From contig NZ_LZJC01000140.1 of the NCBI RefSeq assembly GCF_001666755.1, positions 1-64,000 on the forward strand: a stretch of DNA of 64,000 bases. Direction: 5' to 3'. The translations under genes were made by a program, and so were the position numbers. Source of the stretch: Mycobacterium sp. E1214. Lineage in GTDB: Bacteria; Actinomycetota; Actinomycetes; Mycobacteriales; Mycobacteriaceae. Position 1 is the stretch's first letter, and each line of letters opens with the position of its first letter. Shown piece by piece: positions 57,139-64,000 of the stretch. The notes beneath the pieces are model-generated. The model saw only the letters and a list, made by a program, of their open reading frames with translations, was not told the origin of the DNA and made no database searches.

Positions 57139-60100
57139 CTAGGAGTCCAACCTTTCCAGCATCGCGAGGGGTGAACGCTGCGTTCCGGTCGCGGCCGGGC
57201 GCTCGGGGGGCGTCGCGGGCGCCTGCGCGAGCAGCGCTTCGATCAATTCGCCGACGGTGATGCCACCGAGCATGCGGGCCACCGGAACCGAGCCGCCCAC
57301 GGTCCGGCGCAGCCGCTTGCGCAGGTCGAGCGCGAGCAGCGAGTCGACGCCCAGGTCGATCAGCGACGTGCTCGGGTCGAGCCAGACGGAGCCGTCCAGG
57401 TGCAGCGTGGCGGCCAGCTCCGCACGCACCACCTCCGCCAGCGGCTTGGGGGTGGCGTCGGCACCCGCGGCCTGTCCAGGCTCCACAGCGCTGAACGGCA
57501 TTGGCATGCCTTGGCTTTCGAAGAACACCCGCAAGCGATCGAAATCGGCGTCGAAGATCAGCGGGTCGCCACCGTAGCCATACAGGCTGGCGTCCAGCGC
57601 CCGGGCGGGGTCCATCGCCACCAGACCGGAGCGTTCGGTGCGGGCGATCTCGTCACCCACGACCACGCCGGCGTCCTGCCACAACCCCCAGCGGATCGCC
57701 GTGCAGTCACGGCCGGCGGCGCGCAGCTGGGCGGCCAGCACGTCGAGCATCCGGTTCGAGGCGGCGTAGGCCGCGTGGGTGTAGCCGCCCCACACTCCGA
57801 ACACCGAGGAACACGCCAGGATTCGGCAGTCGGGGCGCAGCGGCCATGACTCGGCGAGCAGCGCGAGGCCACGCACCTTCGCCGCGCTCACCGCAGCCAC
57901 GTCCGCACCGGTCAGTTCGGCGCGTGGCCGGGCGACGGCGACGCCGGCCGTGTGGATCAACAGCGACGCCCCGGATCCGCCGTATTCGGCGCCGGCGGCC
58001 GCCAGGGCGGCCCGATCGGTGATGTCGCACCGCGGCGCGTGCACCCGGACTCCGGCGCCGCGGGAATCCGTGAGCCGACGCAGCGCCTCGGGGTCGACGC
58101 CGTTGCGACTCAAGAGAACTACCGTGTTGGCGCCGCGCTCGAGGCACAGCCGCGCGTAGTGCAGGCCGATCGCCCCGCTGCCACCGGTGATCACGACGTT
58201 GTCCAGCGTGGCCGCGTCAAGCGGACGTGCGATCGCCGCGCCGCGGCCGTCGCGGAACGTCCGGACGTAGCGTTGTGGCGCGCCGTGACCGTCGGCGGCG
58301 CGCACCGCGACCTCCGAAGCCTCGCCGCGTAGCGCGGCGACGACGGCGGTCGCGGTGCGCGCGTCGACGTCACGGTCGGCCAGGTCGAGGTGCCCGAACG
58401 CCTGGTCCGGGAACTCGAATCCGACGCTGCGGTGCATCGCCGCCAGCGCCGCCTGCGCCGGGGCCTCGGCCGTGGCGCCCACCTGTTCGGCGCGCGCGGT
58501 GAGCAGCCACACCGCGCGGCAGCGCGGCCCGATCAGGCCGGCGTAGTCGGGTAGGCCCGCGTCGGGACGGCGCCCGATGTGGTCGATCGCCGCGGCGGGG
58601 TCGGTGTGATCGAGAGCGGGGGCGATGACGACCAGGATCTCGGCCTCGACGGGCGCGACGACGCGGGAGTCACCCTGTGCCGCAATGGCTTTGGTGATCC
58701 GCCGGGCCAGCTCGGCCGAGCTTTCGTCGGCGTGCAGGCCGATGGTCAGCGCGCCCGGCCGGTCGGCGACCGGCGCCGCGGCCTGCCAGTCCTCGACGGC
58801 GACGGTGAGCGCCGGCGCGGGCGGCCCTGCGTCAGCGAGCCGGTCCGGGGCCACCCACAGGTGCACCGCCCGCATCGGCGCGTTGGGGAACCCACGCAGC
58901 GGTGGGCGGTTGGCGGCCGGGACGGCGGGCGCCCAGTCGCAGGCGGGGTCGGCGGCGCCCAGGGCGGCGAGGCCCGCCGACAGCGCGTCGGCCGGCGGGG
59001 TGTCGCGGTGTCCGGATCCGGTGACCGTCGCGGCGTCGTCGCCGAGGATGCCGGCGAGCGGGTAGAGCAGCGACGGGTGCGCGGACAACTCGACGAACGT
59101 ATCCGCGCCGAGCTCGCGGGCGCGCTGCACGGCGAGGTCGAACCGCACTGTGCCGCAGAGGTTTTGATACCAGTAGTCGGTGAAGTCGGCGGCTGGGTTT
59201 ACCTCGGCGCCGAAGGTCGATCCGACGAACGTGATCGCTGCCTCGCGAAACGCCGAGCGCGGCGTCAGCTCGGCGAGGTCGGCCCGCAGGCCGCGCAACG
59301 CGCTGGTATGGCCGGGGTAGTCGACGGCGAGCTGGTGGGCGAAGACGTCGCGTTCCCGGGCCAGCCGCGTCGCGGCGGTCACCGCGTCGTGGTCGCCGGC
59401 GATGACGGTCGACGACGGCCCGTTGACGGCCGAGATCTCGAGCCAGCCCGGCGTCTCGGACAGCAGCGCCTCGGTCTTCGGCGCGCCGATGCCGAGTACC
59501 GCCATGGCGTAGCGACCCGTCAGCCGGCCGACGACGTTGGCGCGGGCCACCACCAGCGCGACGGCGTCGGGCAGCGTGACCGTCCCCGCCACGTACGCCG
59601 CGGCGACCTCGCCCAGGCTGTGTCCGACCGTGAACTGCGGCGCCACCCCGCACCGTTGCCAGGCCGCGGCCAGGCCGACGGCGTGGGTGAACTGCGCTCC
59701 CTGGATCTCGCGGCGCGACCAGTCACGGTCGTCGGCGCCCGCCAGATACGCCAGTGGGGAGGGCGTTTCGGCGTCGACAAACGCCTGCGCGCATCGGTCG
59801 GCGGCCGCGCGGTAGGCCGGCAGCCGCCGGTAGGCGTCGGCCCCCATGCCGGGCCACTGATTGCCCTGGCCGGGGAACACGAAGGCGATCCGCGGCGGCG
59901 TCGTCGTCGAGGACCGCGCGACGAGCGGGTGCTCGTCGCCGCCGGCGACCGCCGCCAGCGCCGCGGCGAGTTCGGCCCGATCCGCCGCCCGCACGACCGC
60001 GCGGTGACGCCGCACCCGCCGCAGCCGGAGCAGCGTGGCCGCGACCGCGGCGGGAACGTCGGCGGGATCTCCCAGGACCGGCGCGCCGTCGAGGTAGCGC

Positions 60101-60192
60101 AGGATCGCGGCGGCGTCCTGACGGATCAGCTCGGGGTGGTGCGCGCTCAGCAGCACGGGGGTGCGCCCGTCGGGCAGCGCGTCGGCGAGCAT
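57139..60192 (-). CDS. mbtD: Mycobactin polyketide synthase MbtD (AT-KR-ACP)
   Basis: This 1017-residue PKS completes the single polyketide module with MbtC. The acyltransferase domain (about 95-390) has FVFPGQGNQWPGMG and the active Ser in VGHSLGEVAAAYV near 189. The ketoreductase has ITGGSGAIGLHYARL near 666 and a YAASN-type active Tyr. The ACP has LIDLGVDSLLALDL near 949 with the Ser for phosphopantetheine. Together they form the beta-hydroxy acid (butyrate-like) unit of mycobactin. Its ATG shares one base with the mbtC stop. Confidence 0.94.
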   Translation of the reverse strand: MLADALPDGRTPVLLSAHHPELIRQDAAAILRYLDGAPVLGDPADVPAAVAATLLRLRRVRRHRAVVRAADRAELAAALAAVAGGDEHPLVARSSTTTPPRIAFVFPGQGNQWPGMGADAYRRLPAYRAAADRCAQAFVDAETPSPLAYLAGADDRDWSRREIQGAQFTHAVGLAAAWQRCGVAPQFTVGHSLGEVAAAYVAGTVTLPDAVALVVARANVVGRLTGRYAMAVLGIGAPKTEALLSETPGWLEISAVNGPSSTVIAGDHDAVTAATRLARERDVFAHQLAVDYPGHTSALRGLRADLAELTPRSAFREAAITFVGSTFGAEVNPAADFTDYWYQNLCGTVRFDLAVQRARELGADTFVELSAHPSLLYPLAGILGDDAATVTGSGHRDTPPADALSAGLAALGAADPACDWAPAVPAANRPPLRGFPNAPMRAVHLWVAPDRLADAGPPAPALTVAVEDWQAAAPVADRPGALTIGLHADESSAELARRITKAIAAQGDSRVVAPVEAEILVVIAPALDHTDPAAAIDHIGRRPDAGLPDYAGLIGPRCRAVWLLTARAEQVGATAEAPAQAALAAMHRSVGFEFPDQAFGHLDLADRDVDARTATAVVAALRGEASEVAVRAADGHGAPQRYVRTFRDGRGAAIARPLDAATLDNVVITGGSGAIGLHYARLCLERGANTVVLLSRNGVDPEALRRLTDSRGAGVRVHAPRCDITDRAALAAAGAEYGGSGASLLIHTAGVAVARPRAELTGADVAAVSAAKVRGLALLAESWPLRPDCRILACSSVFGVWGGYTHAAYAASNRMLDVLAAQLRAAGRDCTAIRWGLWQDAGVVVGDEIARTERSGLVAMDPARALDASLYGYGGDPLIFDADFDRLRVFFESQGMPMPFSAVEPGQAAGADATPKPLAEVVRAELAATLHLDGSVWLDPSTSLIDLGVDSLLALDLRKRLRRTVGGSVPVARMLGGITVGELIEALLAQAPATPPERPAATGTQRSPLAMLERLDS

Positions 60193-61538
60193 CACGCGAC
60201 CTCGGGCATGGAAACGATGAGGTGCGCGTTGGTGCCGGCGATGCCGAACGCGGACGCGACTCCCGTGCGCTGGCCGTCGACCGCGGGCCACGGCGTCAGG
60301 GTCTGCGCCAGGCGTAAACCCTGTGCCTCCCAGTCGATTTCGGGGCTAGCCTCGGCGGCGTGCAGGGTGGCGGGGATGGCGCCGCGGTCGGCGGCGACGA
60401 GCACCTTGGCCAGCCCGAGCGCGCCCGCGGCGGCCAACGAATGGCCCACGTTGGATTTCACCGACCCGAGCAGCGCGCCGGTGCCGGGGTCGGTGTCGCC
60501 GTAAGTCTGGGCCAGCGACCGCAACTCCGTGCGATCGCCCAGGCGAGTGCCCGTGCCGTGCCCCTCGATCATGCCGACGTCACCGGGCTTGATGCCGGCC
60601 TGGGTCATGGCCCGCTGGAACAGCCGCACCTGCGCGTCACCGCTGGGCGCGCTCAGGCCGGCGCTGCGCCCGTCCTGGTTGATGGCGGTGCCGCGCACCT
60701 CGGCCAGGATCGGTCGCCCGGCGCGGATGGCGGCCGACTTGCGTTGCAGCACGAACATTCCCGCGCCCTCGGCCCAGACCGTCCCGCTGGCCTGTGCGCT
60801 GTAGGGACGGCAGAAGCCGTCGTCGGACAGCGCGTGTTGCTTGGAGAACTCGACGAAAAAGCCCGGCGACCCGAGGACGTTGACGCCGCCGGCCAAGGCG
60901 AGGTCGCAGTCGCCGTTCTGCACGGCGCGCACCGCGACGTGGCAGGCGACCAAAGCCGACGCGCAGGAGGAATCGAGCGTGACCGCCGGGCCGCTGAGCC
61001 CGAGCGTGTAGGCGATGCGCCCGGAGATCACGCTGAGCGCGGTACCGGCGAGCAGGTGGCCGCTGTGTTCGGAGAACCGCGCCATCTCCGGGCCGTACCC
61101 GGTCGCCGACGCGCCGACGAAGCAGCCCACGTCGTGCCCGGCGAGGTCGTCGGGGTTGATGCCGCTGTTCTCCAGCGCGCGCCACGCCACCCGCAGCGCC
61201 ACCCGCTGCTGCGGATCCATCGCGACGGCTTCCCGCGGCGAGATGCCGAAGAATTCGGGATCGAAAGTGGCCGCGCCGGTGAGGAATCCGCCCCGGTCGT
61301 GGATCTGCTTGAAGCCGCCGCGGCGGGAGCCGGCGAGCAGCTCCTCGACCGCCCAGCCGCGATCGGTGGGGAACGGACCCAGCGCCTCACGGCCGTGGGA
61401 CAGCAGGTCCCAGTAACTCTCGACGCTGTCGATGCCGCCGGGCGCCTCGACCCCCATGCCGACGATGACGACGGGGTCGGACGGGGCCTCGAAACGGGAA
61501 TCGAAGGGACCGTCGAAGTCGTTGCCGGATAGCGTCAT
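60192..61538 (-). CDS. mbtC: Mycobactin ketosynthase MbtC
   Basis: MbtC (448 residues) is the stand-alone ketosynthase that condenses the extender with the chain before MbtD reduces it. Catalytic residues are Cys192 in LDSSCASALVACH, His325 in IEGHGTGTRLGD and His364 in KSNVGHSLAAAG. The N-terminus has DPVVIVGMGVEAPGGIDS. Its ATG overlaps the stop of the thioesterase gene by four bases, ordering the operon as TE, mbtC, mbtD. Confidence 0.95.
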   Translation of the reverse strand: MTLSGNDFDGPFDSRFEAPSDPVVIVGMGVEAPGGIDSVESYWDLLSHGREALGPFPTDRGWAVEELLAGSRRGGFKQIHDRGGFLTGAATFDPEFFGISPREAVAMDPQQRVALRVAWRALENSGINPDDLAGHDVGCFVGASATGYGPEMARFSEHSGHLLAGTALSVISGRIAYTLGLSGPAVTLDSSCASALVACHVAVRAVQNGDCDLALAGGVNVLGSPGFFVEFSKQHALSDDGFCRPYSAQASGTVWAEGAGMFVLQRKSAAIRAGRPILAEVRGTAINQDGRSAGLSAPSGDAQVRLFQRAMTQAGIKPGDVGMIEGHGTGTRLGDRTELRSLAQTYGDTDPGTGALLGSVKSNVGHSLAAAGALGLAKVLVAADRGAIPATLHAAEASPEIDWEAQGLRLAQTLTPWPAVDGQRTGVASAFGIAGTNAHLIVSMPEVA

Positions 61539-62293
61539 GCGTTCACCTGCGCGGCGATCGCGTCGACGTGGTCGTAGACGTAGAAGTGCCCGCCGTCGTA
61601 CAGCGACAGTTCAAACGACCCCGCCGTGTGCCTGTCCCACAGCCGCAGCACGTCGGCATCGATGCGGTGATCGGCGCGGCCGCCCAGTACGTGGATGTCG
61701 GCGCGGATGCGGGCGTCCGGGCTGGGGTCGTAACGGTTGAACGCCTGGTAGTCGGCGCGCACCGCGGTGGTCAGCAACTCCGAGAATTCTTCGTCGGCAA
61801 GCAGTTCCGGGTCGGTGCCGCCCAGGTCGGCGATGTCCGCGAGCACCGCGTCGTCGCTGGTCGGCAGCTCGGGCATGTCGGCGACGACGCACGGCGGCGG
61901 GCCGGCCGACACCCACAACTTCTGCACGCCCACGCCGCGTTCCTCGGCGATCCGGGCGAATTCGAAGGCGACGACGGCGCCCATGCTGTGCCCGAAGAGT
62001 CGCAGCGGCGTGACACCGTGCCACGGCGCGGCGGCGAACAGATCCTCGGCCAGGGCGTGCACGGTCTCATGCGGGGGCTCGGCCAGCCGGTCGGCCCGCT
62101 GCGGGTATTGCACGACGTAGGTGTCGGCGCCCGCGGCCAGCGCGGTGGCGAGCACCCGGTAACTCGCGGCGGCGGCCCCGGCGTGCGGGAACACCACGAT
62201 GGCACCCGCGCGGGGGCTCTCGGTGCGCCCGGGCGTCAGCTTGATCCAGGACGGGAACGTCGGCGGCATGCTCACCAGGTTATTCAAAGTCAT
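61535..62293 (-). CDS. Discrete type II thioesterase of the mycobactin cluster
   Basis: This 252-residue alpha/beta hydrolase belongs to the thioesterases linked to NRPS and PKS clusters. Ser103 in LFGHSMGAVVAFE is the nucleophile; the oxyanion-side motif is VVFPHAGAAAASYR and the late His is in YDGGHFYVYDH. It probably edits mis-loaded carriers or releases products. MbtB of M. tuberculosis is generally described with a C-terminal thioesterase; here mbtB stops at its PCP and the thioesterase is a separate gene overlapping it by four bases, so the domain appears to be split off. A gene name such as mbtT is used for similar genes in other species. Confidence 0.88.
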   Translation of the reverse strand: MTLNNLVSMPPTFPSWIKLTPGRTESPRAGAIVVFPHAGAAAASYRVLATALAAGADTYVVQYPQRADRLAEPPHETVHALAEDLFAAAPWHGVTPLRLFGHSMGAVVAFEFARIAEERGVGVQKLWVSAGPPPCVVADMPELPTSDDAVLADIADLGGTDPELLADEEFSELLTTAVRADYQAFNRYDPSPDARIRADIHVLGGRADHRIDADVLRLWDRHTAGSFELSLYDGGHFYVYDHVDAIAAQVNA

Positions 62294-64000
62294 TGCGACG
62301 CCGACGAGTTCGCGGCCTGCTGCGCGGACGCCAGCACCGATTCGGCGTCCATGCCGATGACCTCCAGATACAACTCGGCGACCTGGTCGAGCCGGCCCGG
62401 ATCACCCTCGCGGGCGGTGAGCAGCGCGGCGAGCGCGGCGACGGTGCGGTTGGCGAAGACGTCGGCGACCATGACGTCCGGGCTGTCGAGCCAAGACCGC
62501 ATGCGCGCGACGGCTTGGGTGGCCAACACCGAGTCCCCACCGAGGGCGAAGAAGTCGTCGTCCACGCCGACGCCGTCGCGACCCAGCAGGTCTCCGAGGA
62601 TCGCCGCCAAGGCGGACTCCAGCGGCGTCGACGGCGCCCGGTGACCGGGCCGCCGCGCACCGGACACCGCGGCCTGCAGGTCGCGCGCGACGGCCCGGCG
62701 GTCGAGCTTTCCGGCGTCGGTGAACCCGATCCGCTGTACAACCACTATGTGGCGCGGAACCATATGTGCGGGAACGAGATCGGCGAGCGCAGCACCGATC
62801 CGCTCGGCGGTCAGGGTGGCGTCGTCGGCGTGCACCTGCGCGGCGAGCACGTCGGCCTCACCGGACGCGGTGATCAAGGCGGCCACCGCGGTGCGGACGC
62901 CGGGCACGCGCCGCAGCGCGGTCTCCACTTCGCCCAGCTCGACGCGGTACCCGCTGATCTTGACGCGGTGATCGGCGCGGCCGACGAACTCCAGCGTGCC
63001 GTCCGGCCAGTACCGCACCACGTCCCCAGTGCGATACCACGTTCGGCCGTCGTGCTCGACGAAGCGCTCGGCGGTGAGGTCGGGGCGGCCGCGGTAGCCG
63101 CGGGCCAGGCCGCGGCCCGTCACCCAGTACTCTCCCGGCACCCAGTCGGGACAGTCGGCGCCGTTGTCGTCGACCACCCGGCAAGCGTTGTTGGGCAGCG
63201 GAACACCGAACGGCAGTGCCACCCAGTTGGCCGGCAGCGCGTTCGTGTCGCCCACCTCGAAAATCGTGTTGTGGACCGGGGTTTCGGTGGCCCCGCCGAG
63301 GCCGGCGAAGCGTAGCCGCGGCGCCTCGGCGCGTAACCGGTGCACCACCTCGGGGCGCACCCAGTCACCGCCCGTGGGCACCACCCGCACCGACGACAGC
63401 AGCCCGTGGCCGACCTCGACCAGCATCTCCAACCAGCCGGGCATGAAATGCAGCACGCTGACCCGGTGGGCGTCGATCAGCCGCGCCCAGGCGTCGGGGT
63501 CGCGGCGCTGCTCTTCGTCGACCATCACGATCGCGCCGCCGGTCCGCAAGGTGACGAAAACGTCCATCACCGAGATGTCGCCCTCCAGGGTCGACAGGGC
63601 CAGGCAGCGGTCGGCGGGGCCGATGTCGAAGTGCCGGCCGATGAATTCCACGGTGTTCATCGCCGCGTCGTGGGTCACTTCGACGCCCTTGGGCTCGCCG
63701 GTGGATCCCGAGGTGAACAGGACGTAGGCCAGTTGCGCGGGATCGACTGGGGCGGGCTCGATCTGGGCGCCGCCGGCGCCGGCGAGGATGTCGGCCAGCG
63801 GCAGCGCGGGCACCGGCAGCGACGGCCGCTGCCCGCCGCCCACCACGGCCACCCGCACCCCGCCGGTGCCCAGGATGCGTTCCGCCCGATCGCGGGGTTG
63901 GTCGGGGCCGATCGGCAGGTACGCGGCGCCGGCGGACAGGATGCCCAGCACCGCCGCAACCTGTTCGGCGCCCTTGGGCCCCAGTAGCGCGACGGTGTCG
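62290..64000 (-). CDS. mbtB: Mycobactin NRPS MbtB, C-terminal part
   Basis: The 3' 569 codons of an NRPS gene run off the right edge. They encode most of an adenylation domain (YVLFTSGSTGEPKGVE, GDISVMDVFVTL with the substrate-binding Asp, FAGLGGATETP, YRTGDVVRYW, and a tail TDAGKLDRRAV with the catalytic Lys) and a PCP (FFALGGDSVLATQ). MbtB loads serine or threonine and forms the oxazoline with salicylate; the cyclisation domain and carrier for salicylate would be outside the window. The PCP is followed by a short tail and stop, with no fused thioesterase. mbtA is expected further right. Confidence 0.92.
   Translation of the reverse strand, partial: DTVALLGPKGAEQVAAVLGILSAGAAYLPIGPDQPRDRAERILGTGGVRVAVVGGGQRPSLPVPALPLADILAGAGGAQIEPAPVDPAQLAYVLFTSGSTGEPKGVEVTHDAAMNTVEFIGRHFDIGPADRCLALSTLEGDISVMDVFVTLRTGGAIVMVDEEQRRDPDAWARLIDAHRVSVLHFMPGWLEMLVEVGHGLLSSVRVVPTGGDWVRPEVVHRLRAEAPRLRFAGLGGATETPVHNTIFEVGDTNALPANWVALPFGVPLPNNACRVVDDNGADCPDWVPGEYWVTGRGLARGYRGRPDLTAERFVEHDGRTWYRTGDVVRYWPDGTLEFVGRADHRVKISGYRVELGEVETALRRVPGVRTAVAALITASGEADVLAAQVHADDATLTAERIGAALADLVPAHMVPRHIVVVQRIGFTDAGKLDRRAVARDLQAAVSGARRPGHRAPSTPLESALAAILGDLLGRDGVGVDDDFFALGGDSVLATQAVARMRSWLDSPDVMVADVFANRTVAALAALLTAREGDPGRLDQVAELYLEVIGMDAESVLASAQQAANSSASQ

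Overview
The window is high-GC actinobacterial DNA. Gene order from about 14.7 kb to the right edge follows the Mycobacterium tuberculosis block Rv2342 to Rv2383c: dnaG, dgt, PPE38-like gene, glyS, smtB/zur, uppS, recO, amiA2, era, ybeY, phoH, rsmE, dnaJ2, hrcA, cfp2, mbtH to mbtB. A family 2A encapsulin (major membrane protein I), a recQ gene and several insertions absent from that block as I remember it point to a slow-growing mycobacterium of, or close to, the M. avium complex. Species cannot be settled from the sequence alone.

Left end (1-1.3 kb): two YrbE/MlaE permease genes of an mce lipid-import operon. The second is broken by an inverted repeat that sits exactly on the window edge and is probably an assembly or contig-end artefact.

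Sulfur island (1.5-14.7 kb): a Stf0 sulfotransferase, a small membrane peptide with a YeiH-type anion exporter, then a divergent pair of operons. Leftward are a family 2A encapsulin shell gene and its cysteine desulfurase cargo, which carries a repeated disordered N-terminus. Rightward are an intracellular-looking TQXA thioester protein, cysK, cysE and a thioredoxin-like gene, behind a leaderless poly-cysteine leader peptide. A second poly-cysteine leader precedes a one-domain ANTAR protein. An SsuABC-type transporter and a TetR gene with a palindromic operator complete the island. Read together, this looks like one cysteine-sensing, sulfur-storing module, and it is the most interesting part of the window.

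Housekeeping block (14.7-44.6 kb): tRNA-Asn, dnaG, an inserted lipoprotein sodC, dgt, a TPM-domain protein, PPE38-like gene, glyS, the zinc regulators smtB and zur, uppS, recO, amiA2, an inserted recQ and PLP decarboxylase, an SDR, era, a CorC-like protein, ybeY, phoH, an inserted lactate permease, rsmE, dnaJ2, hrcA and a tandem pair of secreted Cfp2/MTB12 proteins. Many genes show a TANNNT -10 hexamer 6-7 bases before the start codon, the signature of leaderless transcripts.

Mycobactin cluster (44.7 kb to the right edge, all on the minus strand): mbtB (partial), a separate thioesterase, mbtC, mbtD, mbtE, mbtF, mbtG and mbtH, joined by 4-base overlaps or 1-base gaps. MbtE has two full C-A-PCP modules, and its second adenylation domain lacks the usual substrate-binding aspartate. 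No CRISPR array, transposase or rRNA was seen.
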